Origin: Pseudomonas chlororaphis
Lineage (GTDB): Bacteria > Pseudomonadota > Gammaproteobacteria > Pseudomonadales > Pseudomonadaceae
DNA length: 64,000 nt
Direction: 5' to 3'
NCBI RefSeq assembly: GCF_003731765.1
Contig: NZ_MOAL01000005.1
Location: forward strand, 62,001-126,000
Part shown: in pieces, positions 16,731-25,285 of the stretch
Numbering within the stretch: position 1 is the stretch's first letter
Layout of the letters: every line of letters starts with the position of its first letter
Position numbers and translations under genes: made by a program
Notes under the pieces: generated by a model
Databases searched by the model: none
Told to the model about the DNA's origin: nothing
What the model saw: the letters and a program-made list of their open reading frames with translations, nothing else

Positions 16731-18080
16731 ATGCACATTCATATTCTGGGTATCTGCGGCACTTTCATGGGCTCGATGGCGGTTTTGGCCAAAGAGCTGG
16801 GCCATCACGTCACCGGTTCCGACGCCAATGTCTATCCGCCAATGAGCACGCAATTGCAGGCTCAGGGCATTGAGTTGACCCAGGGCTACGACCCGGCCCA
16901 GCTGGACCCGGCGCCGGATCTGGTGGTGATCGGCAACGCCATGTCCCGTGGTAACCCGGCGGTGGAATATGTGCTGAACAAGGGCCTGCCTTATGTTTCC
17001 GGCCCGCAATGGCTGGCGGACCATGTACTGCAGGGGCGTTGGGTATTGGCCGTGGCCGGCACCCACGGCAAGACCACCACCAGCAGCATGCTCGCCTGGG
17101 TGCTGGAGCACGCGGGCATGAGCCCCGGCTTCCTGATCGGTGGCGTGCCGCAGAACTTTGCCGTGTCGGCCCGCCTGGGCGGCACGCCGTTCTTTGTGAT
17201 CGAGGCCGATGAGTACGACAGCGCCTTCTTCGACAAGCGCTCGAAGTTCGTCCACTACCGCCCGCGCACCGCAATCCTGAACAACCTGGAGTTCGATCAC
17301 GCCGACATCTTCCCGGATCTGGCGGCAATCGAACGGCAGTTCCATCACTTGGTGCGGACCATCCCCAGTGAAGGCCTGGTGATCCATCCAACCACCGAAC
17401 CGGCCCTGCAGCGGGTGATCGAGATGGGGTGCTGGACGCCAGTGCAAACCACCGGCGCCGGCGGGCAGTGGCAGGTCAAGCTGCTGCGCGAAGACGGCTC
17501 TGAGTTTGAAGTGATGTTCGACGGTGTTGCCCAGGGCGTGGTGGAGTGGTCGTTGACCGGGCAGCACAACGTCGCCAACGCCCTGGCGTGCCTGGCCGCT
17601 GCCCGCCATGTGGGCGTGGTGCCGTCCATGGGCATTGCCGCGCTGAGTGCGTTCAAGAACGTGAAGCGGCGCATGGAAAAGGTGGCCGAGGTCAACGGCA
17701 TCACCATCTATGACGACTTCGCTCACCACCCGACGGCCATTGCTACCACCCTGGATGGGCTGCGCAAACGCATTGGTGACGCGCCGCTGATTGCGATCAT
17801 CGAGCCGCGCTCCAACTCCATGAAGCTCGGTGCCCACCGCGATGGTTTGCCGGAGAGCGTCAGCCAGGCCGACCAGGTGATCTGGTACGCCCCCGCCAAC
17901 CTCGGTTGGGACCTGGGCGCAACGGCGGCCTTGTGCTCGGTGCCGTCGATTGTCAGTGACTCCTTGGAAGGCATCATTGAGCGGGTCAAGAGCCAGGCCA
18001 AGCCCGGCACCCAAGTGGTGATCATGAGCAACGGTGGCTTCGGCGGCCTGCACGGCAAACTGGCTGAGGCCCTGAGATGA
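16731..18080 (+). CDS. mpl: UDP-N-acetylmuramate:L-Ala-gamma-D-Glu-meso-DAP ligase
   Basis: A 449-residue Mur-ligase relative that reattaches the recycled tripeptide L-Ala-gamma-D-Glu-meso-diaminopimelate to UDP-MurNAc, saving three synthetic steps in peptidoglycan recycling. The Rossmann start is H-I-L-G-I-C-G-T-F-M-G. The ATP loop is G110-T-H-G-K-T-T-T117. The central E-A-D-E-Y-D-S-A-F-F-D-K-R-S-K-F block is diagnostic of Mpl, and D-D-F-A-H-H-P-T follows in the third domain. Its stop overlaps the ubiX start (ATGA), so translation is coupled. Confidence 0.98.
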   Translation: MHIHILGICGTFMGSMAVLAKELGHHVTGSDANVYPPMSTQLQAQGIELTQGYDPAQLDPAPDLVVIGNAMSRGNPAVEYVLNKGLPYVSGPQWLADHVLQGRWVLAVAGTHGKTTTSSMLAWVLEHAGMSPGFLIGGVPQNFAVSARLGGTPFFVIEADEYDSAFFDKRSKFVHYRPRTAILNNLEFDHADIFPDLAAIERQFHHLVRTIPSEGLVIHPTTEPALQRVIEMGCWTPVQTTGAGGQWQVKLLREDGSEFEVMFDGVAQGVVEWSLTGQHNVANALACLAAARHVGVVPSMGIAALSAFKNVKRRMEKVAEVNGITIYDDFAHHPTAIATTLDGLRKRIGDAPLIAIIEPRSNSMKLGAHRDGLPESVSQADQVIWYAPANLGWDLGATAALCSVPSIVSDSLEGIIERVKSQAKPGTQVVIMSNGGFGGLHGKLAEALR

Positions 18081-18709
18081 ACAATGGTCCGGAACGCATC
18101 ACCCTGGCCATGACCGGTGCTTCAGGCGCCCAGTACGGCTTGCGCCTGCTGGACTGCCTGGTGCGGGAAGACCGCGAGGTGCACTTTCTGATCTCCAAGG
18201 CTGCGCAGTTGGTGATGGCCACCGAGACTGATGTCTCGCTGCCGCCCAAGACCCAGATGATGCAGGCCTTCCTCACCGAGTACACCGGTGCGGCGGCGGG
18301 GCAGATTCGTGTCTACGGCAAGGAAGACTGGATGTCCCCGGTGGCGTCCGGCTCCGGTTCGCCGGCAGCGATGGTGGTGGTGCCGTGCTCCACGGGCACC
18401 TTGTCGGCCATTGCCACGGGGGCGTGTAATAACCTGATCGAACGCGCCGCCGACGTGACCTTGAAGGAGCGCCGCCAGTTGGTCCTGGTGCCTCGCGAGG
18501 CGCCGTATTCCAGCATTCACTTGGAACACATGCTCAAGCTGTCGAACCTGGGGGTGACCATCCTGCCGGCGTCGCCGGGCTTCTATCACCAGCCGCAGAC
18601 CATCGACGACCTGGTGGACTTTGTGGTGGCGCGGATTCTCAATCTGCTGAACATCCCTCAAGACATGCTGCCGCGCTGGGGCGAGCACCATTTGAGCAGC
18701 GATGAATAA
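18077..18709 (+). CDS. ubiX: Flavin prenyltransferase
   Basis: A 210-residue enzyme that adds a dimethylallyl group to FMN to make prenyl-FMN, the cofactor of the UbiD decarboxylase in ubiquinone synthesis. The signature T-G-A-S-G-A-Q-Y-G near residue 13-21 binds the flavin, and P-C-S-T-G-T-L-S-A-I-A-T-G and R-E-A-P-Y-S-S-I-H are the conserved active-site segments. It overlaps mpl by four bases and the next lipoprotein gene by eight, so the three form one tightly packed rightward unit, although their roles are unrelated. Confidence 0.97.
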   Translation: MNNGPERITLAMTGASGAQYGLRLLDCLVREDREVHFLISKAAQLVMATETDVSLPPKTQMMQAFLTEYTGAAAGQIRVYGKEDWMSPVASGSGSPAAMVVVPCSTGTLSAIATGACNNLIERAADVTLKERRQLVLVPREAPYSSIHLEHMLKLSNLGVTILPASPGFYHQPQTIDDLVDFVVARILNLLNIPQDMLPRWGEHHLSSDE

Positions 18710-18989
18710 GGGCCTGTTGCTGGCCTTGATCGCCCTGCAACTGGGCGGTTGTGCCACGGTGCGTACGCTCGATGCGGCGCAGCCGGGCGCGCCGGTGGTG
18801 TATTCGGGAACCCGTCTGGACCTCTACGCGATGCAGGGTGGTTGCTGCGCCATGGACAGGTTTGGTGCCGAAGCGCCGAGTTATCCGGGCCTCGATCTGC
18901 CGGCCAGCGCCTTGCTCGACACGCTGCTGTTGCCGCTGTCGGTCTTGACGGTCTTGGGGGTGGGGTTTCAGGCCACGGGCGGCCTATAA
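18702..18989 (+). CDS. YceK/YidQ-type small lipoprotein
   Basis: A 95-residue predicted lipoprotein with lipobox L-G-G-C and the acylated cysteine at 17. The motif Y-S-G-T-R-L-D-L-Y near residue 35, a cysteine pair, then P-S-Y-P-G-L-D-L-P-A-S-A-L-L-D-T-L-L-L-P match the YceK family of short outer-membrane lipoproteins. Function is not known in the family. It starts inside the 3' end of ubiX, eight bases before the stop, so its translation probably depends on ribosomes finishing ubiX. Confidence 0.85.
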   Translation: MNKGLLLALIALQLGGCATVRTLDAAQPGAPVVYSGTRLDLYAMQGGCCAMDRFGAEAPSYPGLDLPASALLDTLLLPLSVLTVLGVGFQATGGL

Positions 18990-19032
18990 CGGACGACTTT
19001 AATGCGCTACTCCGACAAACCGCCCCCTCGTT

Positions 19033-19054
19033 GGAGCCGGCTTGCCGGCAATAG
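19033..19054. repeat. REP-like palindromic element
   Basis: The sequence contains GCCGGC-TT-GCCGGC inside a GGAG...AATAG frame, the form of the short extragenic palindromes common in fluorescent pseudomonads. It lies between the convergent lipoprotein and oxidoreductase genes. Confidence 0.55.
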
Positions 19055-19070
19055 CCTCATCTCACTTTCA

Positions 19071-19712
19071 TCACTTGCCCAGTTTGCGCAGCTCATCCGA
19101 CTCGATGACCCGCACGCCGTCTTGCTCTTCCAGGGCCAGGCGCCACATGGCCCGGGCCAGTTGGCAGGCTTCGATGCCGTGGTATTTACCGGGAATCAGG
19201 CGTGACAACGGGCCGGCCAATTGCTCACTCAGGCGTGGTTCGATCCGCTCGCCCAGCAGCAACGAAGGTCGGCAAATAGTCAGTTGTGGCCAGCCCTGGG
19301 CCTTCAGCGCCTGCTCCATTTCACCTTTGACGCGGTTATAGAAAATCGACGACTTGGCATCAGCGCCCAAGGCGCTGATCACGATCAGGTGCCGTGCGCC
19401 CATTTCCCGTGCGCGTTTGCCGAAGGCTACTACCATGTCCAGGTCCACGGCGCGGAACGCCGCTTCCGAACCCGCCAGCTTGATGGTGGTGCCCAGGCAG
19501 CAGAAGGCGATGTCCACCCGGCCGCTGAGTTGTGGCAGAAAGACGGCGGGGTCGCCGACCGGGTTTTCCAGGTGCGGATGTTCGGCCAGTGGGCGCCTGC
19601 TGGGTGCCAGGACGCGGGTGACGGTGGGTTCGTTGAGCAGGCGGTCGAGCAAGTGCTCACCGGTGAGGCCGGAGGCCCCCGCGAGCAGAATGTGCTGAGG
19701 CGTCAAGTACAT
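19071..19712 (-). CDS. NAD(P)-binding oxidoreductase (atypical SDR)
   Basis: A 213-residue single Rossmann-domain protein. The nucleotide loop is L-L-A-G-A-S-G-L-T-G near residues 8-17. Further blocks are C-C-L-G-T-T and H-L-I-V-I-S-A-L-G-A-D, then S-S-I-F-Y-N-R-V-K-G-E-M-E, where Y-N-R-V-K is the usual Y-x-x-x-K of atypical short-chain dehydrogenases of the HIM/TIP30 kind. Substrate unknown. It stands 29 bases downstream of the C13/MORN lipoprotein gene on the same strand, so the two could be co-transcribed. Confidence 0.85.
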   Translation of the reverse strand: MYLTPQHILLAGASGLTGEHLLDRLLNEPTVTRVLAPSRRPLAEHPHLENPVGDPAVFLPQLSGRVDIAFCCLGTTIKLAGSEAAFRAVDLDMVVAFGKRAREMGARHLIVISALGADAKSSIFYNRVKGEMEQALKAQGWPQLTICRPSLLLGERIEPRLSEQLAGPLSRLIPGKYHGIEACQLARAMWRLALEEQDGVRVIESDELRKLGK

Positions 19713-19741
19713 GATGAGTTCCCCCTTGATACAGTTTCAGC

Positions 19742-21460
19742 TTAGTTGCTCTTCGCTTCCGTGCTGCCTATAGAGACACTTTGTAGTGCCTTTCGTGCTT
19801 GCTGTTTGCGTAACTGTTGCCAATGGGCGATCACGCCTTTTGGGGCCCAGATTTGTGGTTCGGAGGCTTCGAAGTTGTCGGCCTGTTCACGTTCGGCGAC
19901 GGTGGCCCGGGCCAGCTTGAAGGCTTGCTCCAGGTCGTCGGTCTGGTTCAGCGCCTGGGCGAACAGGGCGTCGCCGAAGTAGGTGAAGTCCGCCTCCTCG
20001 GAGCAGCCGAAGGACACTCGATCGGCCTTGGAGGCGGTCATGACCAGGGTTCGTTCGTCCTTCAGCGCGGGGATGAAACCGCCGGAATAGCAGGCAGAAA
20101 TCACCACGATCTTGTCGCGGTTCTTCAGCGGGGCGAGGGCGGTGGCCAGCTCGTCCGCCGGCAGGTCGGCCAGCTCCAGGCGCGGCTGGTCGAGCACCAG
20201 TTCATGGGCGCTGGTGCCGTGGCTGGTCAGGTAGATGAACACCAGGTCTTCCGGGCCGCTGCGTTCTGCCAGGGCCTGGGCCGCACGGTGCAGGTTTTCT
20301 CGGGTGGCCATGGGCCGGTCGGCCAGGTGGTCGCGATGGTTCACCAGGCGCACCTGGCCGTAGGCGCCGAAGCGTGAGGCCAGCATGTTGCTGACGTAGT
20401 CGGCCTCACGCAGGAACACGCTTTGTTTGCCGTCACCGGCCAGGGTCAGGCTGTAGAGTTCGATGGCCGGGGTAGATGCGGGCAGGCCAGTGAGGGCCTG
20501 GTCCAGCAGGCGGCCCTGGGCCAGTAAACCGAGCTCCAGCGGGTCGGGCAGCAGCTTGCCGTCGGCGTCGCGGACCCGCAGTCCGTTGATCCAGTCACCG
20601 CTTTGCACCGAGCCGTCGCGCAGCACCAGCACGCCGTGGCCCTGATAGTTATCGCTGTCGAAGCCGCCGATGTAGAAGCTGCCGTCGGTGAGGTTCAGGC
20701 GTCCCTGGCCGCTGAAGCGCCAGTCGCTGAATTGGCCCACGTAGTGGCTGCCGTCGACACCGATCAGTTCGCCGCGACCGCTGAGGGCACCTTCCTTGAA
20801 CTGCCCGATCCAGACGTCGCCGTCGGCGTTTTCATAACGGCCTTTGCCATTGAGTTGGTTTTGTTTGAAACCGCCGACGTAGATGTCGCCTTCGGCGCTG
20901 TTGAAGGTGCCTGGGCCCTCCAGTTGGCCGTTGACGAAACGGCCGCTGAACTGGTTGCCGCTGGCGTCGCTGCGTTGGCCCTCGCCGTTGGGTTTGCCCC
21001 GGGTGAACTGACCCTGGTATTGGCTGCCGTCTTCCAGTTCGAGGCGCCCGAGGCCCGAATACAGGTCGGCCTTGAACTCGCCGCGATAGGTCATGCCGCC
21101 TTCTTTGAGGGTGCCTTCGCCGTCACGCCGGCCCAGCTTGAAACCGCCGCTGTAGCTGCTGTCCTTGGTGGTCAGGCTGCCCTGGCCGTGAAACAGGCCC
21201 TGTTGGAACTGGCCGCGATAGACCTCGCCGTTGCTGCCGTGCCATTCGCCCTGGCCATGCCATTGACCGTTTTCGAACTGGCCGGCGTACCAACTGCCAT
21301 TGGGGTAATCGATGCGTCCCTGGCCCTGGAGCAACCCGTTGACCAACTCGCCGCGATAGCGCCCGCCGTCCGGCAGCCGAGCATCGGGCGGCAGGAGGGA
21401 TTCGCCATCGCCGCAAGCGGCAAGCAACAGGGTCAGCGTCAGGGGTACAAGTGAGCGCAT
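19742..21460 (-). CDS. MORN-repeat lipoprotein with C13 (legumain/caspase-fold) peptidase domain
   Basis: A 572-residue protein. The signal ends in lipobox L-A-A-C with acylated C16, next residue G, so it is likely outer-membrane bound. Residues 33-292 carry about twelve MORN-type repeats of the form Y-x-G-x-F-x-x-G-x-x-x-G-x-G. Residues 330-545 are a clan CD peptidase domain: F-I-Y-L-T-S-H414-G gives the catalytic histidine and V-V-I-S-A-C457-Y-S-G-G the cysteine. Clan CD includes legumain, caspases, gingipains and separase. The histidine and cysteine are both intact, so it is probably active. The cleaved protein is unknown. The direction and short gap link it to the downstream oxidoreductase. 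Confidence 0.92.
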   Translation of the reverse strand: MRSLVPLTLTLLLAACGDGESLLPPDARLPDGGRYRGELVNGLLQGQGRIDYPNGSWYAGQFENGQWHGQGEWHGSNGEVYRGQFQQGLFHGQGSLTTKDSSYSGGFKLGRRDGEGTLKEGGMTYRGEFKADLYSGLGRLELEDGSQYQGQFTRGKPNGEGQRSDASGNQFSGRFVNGQLEGPGTFNSAEGDIYVGGFKQNQLNGKGRYENADGDVWIGQFKEGALSGRGELIGVDGSHYVGQFSDWRFSGQGRLNLTDGSFYIGGFDSDNYQGHGVLVLRDGSVQSGDWINGLRVRDADGKLLPDPLELGLLAQGRLLDQALTGLPASTPAIELYSLTLAGDGKQSVFLREADYVSNMLASRFGAYGQVRLVNHRDHLADRPMATRENLHRAAQALAERSGPEDLVFIYLTSHGTSAHELVLDQPRLELADLPADELATALAPLKNRDKIVVISACYSGGFIPALKDERTLVMTASKADRVSFGCSEEADFTYFGDALFAQALNQTDDLEQAFKLARATVAEREQADNFEASEPQIWAPKGVIAHWQQLRKQQARKALQSVSIGSTEAKSN

Positions 21461-21561
21461 AAGGGGATCCGGGTAATTAGGGGACCGAGTATGCCGCAGG
21501 CTTGTGACTTATATATAGAGAGGCGGTGCGAAACAGCGCGGGCTGTTCGCACCCAGGGGCT

Positions 21562-22017
21562 TCAGACAAAGCAGAGGGACAGGGGCTCGGCGATATAGGC
21601 GGGCTTTTCCTGGCCTTCGATTTCCAGGGTGGCGGTGGCCTTGAGCAGCCACTGGCCGGGTTTCTTTTCCAGGACTTCGGTCAGTTCGACCTTGAGCCGT
21701 ACCTTGGAGTCGACTTTCACAGGCTGGATGAAGCGCACGCTGTCCAGGCCGTAGTTGACCACCATCTTCAGGTTTTCCGGCAGGACGAGGATGTCTTCCA
21801 TCAATTTCGGAATCAGTGACAGCGAGAGGAAACCGTGGGCAATGGTGCTGCCGAATGGGGTTTGCGCGGCCTTGACCGGGTCCACGTGAATGAACTGAAA
21901 GTCCCCCGTGGCTTCGGCAAACAGGTTGATACGCTCCTGATCGATGGTGAGCCATTCGGAACGTCCAAGTTCCTTCCCGACATAATCTTTGAGCTCTGCA
22001 ACAGGAACATAGGGCAT
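21562..22017 (-). CDS. MaoC-type hydratase
   Basis: A 151-residue single hot-dog-fold protein of the MaoC dehydratase family. These add water to short enoyl-CoA substrates, and in pseudomonads some feed polyhydroxyalkanoate precursors. The hydratase motif is seen as F-A-E-A-T-G-D-F-Q-F-I-H-V-D-P, then F-G-S-T-I-A-H-G-F-L-S-L-S-L; the Asp and His in D-F-Q-F-I-H are the catalytic pair. The ATG at 22017 is used because the longer frame (from 22086) adds a tail unlike the family. It stands alone, divergent from the CidA/LrgB pair. Confidence 0.9.
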   Translation of the reverse strand: MPYVPVAELKDYVGKELGRSEWLTIDQERINLFAEATGDFQFIHVDPVKAAQTPFGSTIAHGFLSLSLIPKLMEDILVLPENLKMVVNYGLDSVRFIQPVKVDSKVRLKVELTEVLEKKPGQWLLKATATLEIEGQEKPAYIAEPLSLCFV

Positions 22018-22163
22018 TGAGACTCTCCTTGGTTCATCGGCTTTTGTAGTGTTCAAGCGGCGTGGGCCTGAGCCCCAGACATCCACTTTAGATCAACATG
22101 GCCATTGGGTCGGGTCAACCCTCCATGCTTTTGGCGAATGCCGGTGCATAGCGGGCGCGTGCT

Positions 22164-22169
22164 TATAAT
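22164..22169 (+). promoter_or_regulatory. -10 element upstream of cidA/lrgA-like gene
   Basis: A perfect TATAAT lies 29 bases before the start codon. There is no good -35 at normal spacing, so activation by a regulator is possible. Confidence 0.4.
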
Positions 22170-22197
22170 GCGCGACGGTTTTTGCGAGGGACGCGGG

Positions 22198-22560
22198 ATG
22201 TTGTTACGAGGTCTGACATGGCTGGTGCTCTTTCAATTGCTTGGCACTGCGCTCAATCACCTGATAGTGCCCGTGCTGCCGGGGCCGATCATCGGCCTTC
22301 TGCTATTGCTGGTGTACCTGGTGGTCCGCGGTGAAGTGGGAGAGCCGCTGAACCAAGCGGCCAGCAGCTTGCTGCGTTACCTGCCATTGCTGCTGGTGCC
22401 GCCGGCAGTGGGGGTGATGGTCTATGCCCGGGACATTGCCGCGGATTTCTGGGCAATCACCGGGGCGCTGGTGTTGTCCCTGGTGATTTCCATGGGGTTT
22501 GTCGGGGTGCTGATGCAGAAACTGGTCAAGCGCCAGGTGCACAAGGAGGGCGAGCAATGA
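22198..22560 (+). CDS. CidA/LrgA family membrane protein
   Basis: A 120-residue protein with four hydrophobic segments. The start at 22198 has a good upstream site (GAGGG). CidA/LrgA proteins are holin-like and have been linked to murein hydrolase export, and the paired LrgB-type partners to export of pyruvate or other small acids. The family motif L-P-G-P-I-I-G-L-L-L-L is near residue 26-36, with L-L-L-V-P-P-A-V-G-V-M near 66-77. It overlaps the next gene by four bases (ATGA), the usual arrangement. Confidence 0.9.
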   Translation: MLLRGLTWLVLFQLLGTALNHLIVPVLPGPIIGLLLLLVYLVVRGEVGEPLNQAASSLLRYLPLLLVPPAVGVMVYARDIAADFWAITGALVLSLVISMGFVGVLMQKLVKRQVHKEGEQ

Positions 22561-23273
22561 CCCTCGACTGGCAAGGCGCCTGGGCTGCAGTGATTCATCA
22601 CCCGCTGTTTGGCATCGGCATCACCTTGGGTGCCTATCAACTGGTGCTGGCGGCGTTCGAGAAAACCCGCTGGATCTTCCTGCAGCCGGTGCTGGTGTCC
22701 ATGTTGCTGGTGATTGGCGTGTTGCTCGGCTGCGGCCTGACGTACGCCGAGTACCGCAAGAGCACCGAGATTCTGAGCATTCTCCTGGGGCCGGCCACGG
22801 TGGCCCTGGCGGTGCCGCTGTACCTCAATCTGCGACGGATTCGCCAGTTGTTCTGGCCAGTTTTTACTACGCTGGTGGTGGGTGGGGTGGTGGCCACCGG
22901 GTTGGGTGTGCTGCTGGGCTGGTGGTTCGGTGCCGAGCACATGATTTTGATGACCATGGCGCCCAAGTCGGTCACTTCGCCCATTGCCATGCTGGTGGCT
23001 GAGCAGATCGGCGGCGTGGCGGCGCTGGCGGCGGTGTTTGTGCTGATCACCGGGGTGGTGGGGGCGATTGTCGGCCCAGCGTTGCTCAATCGCCTGGGCG
23101 TCCATAGTCCGGAGGCGCGGGGCATGGCCCTGGGCATGACGGCGCACGCGGTGGGCACCTCGGTGGCCCTGCAGGAAAGTGACGAGTGCGGCGCCTTCGC
23201 GGCGCTGGCCATGAGTTTGATGGGGGTGGCCACGGCAGTGTTGCTGCCGTTGGCGGTGTCATTGGTGGTTTAA
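22557..23273 (+). CDS. LrgB family membrane protein
   Basis: A 238-residue polytopic protein, about seven membrane segments, matching LrgB/CidB. The signature M-A-P-K-S-V-T-S-P-I-A-M near residue 139-150 and L-G-M-T-A-H-A-V-G-T near 193 are the two conserved re-entrant segments. It is coupled to the CidA-type gene by a four-base overlap, and the LON-domain gene follows eleven bases after its stop. The partner system's substrate is not readable from sequence. Confidence 0.94.
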   Translation: MTLDWQGAWAAVIHHPLFGIGITLGAYQLVLAAFEKTRWIFLQPVLVSMLLVIGVLLGCGLTYAEYRKSTEILSILLGPATVALAVPLYLNLRRIRQLFWPVFTTLVVGGVVATGLGVLLGWWFGAEHMILMTMAPKSVTSPIAMLVAEQIGGVAALAAVFVLITGVVGAIVGPALLNRLGVHSPEARGMALGMTAHAVGTSVALQESDECGAFAALAMSLMGVATAVLLPLAVSLVV

Positions 23274-23283
23274 GGATGTGTGT

Positions 23284-23874
23284 ATGAGCCTGGCGCTTTT
23301 CCCGTTGAACACGGTGCTGTTTCCCGACTGCATCCTCGATTTGCAGATCTTCGAGGCGCGCTACCTGGACATGATCGGCCGCTGCATGAAGCAGGGCGAC
23401 GGCTTTGGCGTGGTCTGCATCCTGGAAGGGCAGGAAGTCGGCCTGGCCCCCGAGAGCCATGCGCTGATTGGTTGTGAAGCGCGGATCACCGATTTTCACC
23501 AGCAGGGCAACGGGCTGCTGGGGATTCGGGTCAAGGGCGGGCGGCGTTTTCGGGTGCTGAGCAGTGAGGTGCAGAAAGACCAGCTGATCCTGGCCCAGGT
23601 GCAGTGGCTGGATGAGGTGCCGGAGCGTGCGCTGCTGGATGAAGACGCCGACCTGATCGCGTTGCTCAAGGCCTTGGCCGAACACCCGATGGTCGAAGCC
23701 CTGAACATGGGCGGTGAGGCCAGCGGCCAGCAATCATTGGCCAATCAGTTGGCCTATCTGTTGCCTTTTTCGGAACTGGACAAGATCGACCTGTTGCAAC
23801 TGGACGATCCCCAGCAACGCCTGAATGCGATTCAGGCATTGCTGGATCAGTTACAGGGCGAATTGTTCACCTGA
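23284..23874 (+). CDS. LON peptidase substrate-binding-domain protein
   Basis: A 196-residue stand-alone LON N-domain with no ATPase or protease part. The domain starts immediately: F-P-L-N-T-V-L-F-P-D-C-I-L-D-L-Q-I-F-E-A-R-Y. The ATG at 23284 has an AAGGA site and is used rather than the GTG two codons earlier. Such proteins bind substrates or act as adaptors; none has a firm role in Pseudomonas that I recall. It is likely the last gene of the CidA-LrgB unit and meets the DedA-PAP2 gene head-on 33 bases later. Confidence 0.9.
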   Translation: MSLALFPLNTVLFPDCILDLQIFEARYLDMIGRCMKQGDGFGVVCILEGQEVGLAPESHALIGCEARITDFHQQGNGLLGIRVKGGRRFRVLSSEVQKDQLILAQVQWLDEVPERALLDEDADLIALLKALAEHPMVEALNMGGEASGQQSLANQLAYLLPFSELDKIDLLQLDDPQQRLNAIQALLDQLQGELFT

Positions 23875-23907
23875 GTGGCCCGCCGTTATCTGCGGTGTCC
23901 ACGGCCC

Positions 23908-25224
23908 TCAATAGGCATAGCGCATCAGGGCGTGGGGTAAATGGCGCATCGACATGAATCCGCACAGGGCAATCATCGCCGGCAATACCAGCCACCAGGC
24001 TTTGGCCGGCATGGGCGCCAAGGGGGCTTGGCGCTGGATCAGGCTCAGGCTGGCGGCACAGATACAGGCGGCGAGCATGGTGCCCGCCAGAATGTCGCTG
24101 GGCCAGTGGGCGCCGAGGTAGACCCGCGAGAGGGCGATCGACGCCGCCGGCAGGCAGCCCAGCAGCAGCCAGGTCAGGCGCATGCGCGGCGGCTGGCCGC
24201 GCCCGGCCAGTACCGCCAAGGTTAGAAACAGAGCGAAGGCGCCGGAAGAGTGGCCGCTGGGCATGCTGTAGGTGGTCAATGGTTCGGTCAGGACTTCAGG
24301 GCGCACCCGAGCGAAGAACCATTTGCTGCCGGTGTTGGTCAGGGCGGTGAGCAGCAGGGTGGCGCCGGCGAAGAGCGCCTGGCGCCATTGCCGGGTGGCC
24401 AGCAAGAGCAGGATCAGGGCGGCACTGATGATCAGCATGGCGTGGAATTCACCGACCTGTGTCAGCAGCACCATGATCCGGTCCAGTGGCTCGCTGCGGT
24501 GTTCTTGCACCAGGGCGATCAGGCCCTGGTCGAACTGGCTGAGGTAGGGATAGCCGATAAACAGCCCCAGCAGAATCAACAGGCTCAGGCCGGCGATCAT
24601 TAAGGTGGCCAGGCGATGGCGGCGCAGGGTGCCGGCGATGCCCAGTCCCAGCAAGACGGCCAGACTCGCGGCCACGACCGCCGCCTGAGGCCAGAAGCCT
24701 TCCGGCAAGGGCAGGCGAATCGCCGCCCCGGTGGCCCAGCCGGGCAGCAGGTAGGCCACCGACCAGCCCGTTGCGGCCAGGGCGCTGACCGCCAAGAAAC
24801 GCATAAAAGGCATGTCGAACATGCCGGCGACCATGGGCAGCATGGGGCGCAGCGGGCCGATAAAGCGCCCCACCAGCAGGCTGGCGATGCCGTAACGCTG
24901 GAAATAAGCCTCGGCACCGCTGATCCATTCTGGGTGATGGCGCAGGCCGGGCAGTCGCCGGATGCCCTGGTGGAAGCGTCGTCCCAGCAGGTACGACACC
25001 AGATCCCCCAGCAGCCCGCCGAGCAGCCCGAGCAACAAGGTTTCCCCCAGGGGCAGGGCGCCGTTGCCGGCCAATACGGCGATGGCGAACAGCAGCACCG
25101 TACCGGGCACGATCAGCCCGGCAATCGCCAGGCATTCGATGCAGGCCACTATGAATACTGCAGCGGCCAGCCACTGCGGGTTCGCCGTCAACCAGCCGGT
25201 CAGGCCATCGAGCCATGGGCCCAT
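23908..25224 (-). CDS. DedA-PAP2 fusion protein (membrane lipid phosphatase)
   Basis: A 438-residue two-domain membrane protein. Residues 1-200 are a DedA domain with P-G-T-V-L-L-F near the start and R-F-I-G-P-L-R-P-M-L-P in the conserved arginine loop. Residues 205-438 are a PAP2 acid phosphatase with K-W-F-F-A-R-V-R-P, P-S-G-H-S-S-G and S-R-V-Y-L-G-A-H-W-P-S-D, all three catalytic signatures intact. DedA proteins move polyprenyl phosphate lipids and PAP2 enzymes dephosphorylate them, so a joined flippase-phosphatase for undecaprenyl or phosphatidyl phosphates is a reasonable reading. Both halves look full-length. Similar fusions are known in pseudomonads. Confidence 0.93.
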   Translation of the reverse strand: MGPWLDGLTGWLTANPQWLAAAVFIVACIECLAIAGLIVPGTVLLFAIAVLAGNGALPLGETLLLGLLGGLLGDLVSYLLGRRFHQGIRRLPGLRHHPEWISGAEAYFQRYGIASLLVGRFIGPLRPMLPMVAGMFDMPFMRFLAVSALAATGWSVAYLLPGWATGAAIRLPLPEGFWPQAAVVAASLAVLLGLGIAGTLRRHRLATLMIAGLSLLILLGLFIGYPYLSQFDQGLIALVQEHRSEPLDRIMVLLTQVGEFHAMLIISAALILLLLATRQWRQALFAGATLLLTALTNTGSKWFFARVRPEVLTEPLTTYSMPSGHSSGAFALFLTLAVLAGRGQPPRMRLTWLLLGCLPAASIALSRVYLGAHWPSDILAGTMLAACICAASLSLIQRQAPLAPMPAKAWWLVLPAMIALCGFMSMRHLPHALMRYAY

Positions 25225-25285
25225 AAATTCAACTCCATTGTTCTGAATACGTGGTTCTAAACGTGGGGCGGATGCCTGGGGGCGC

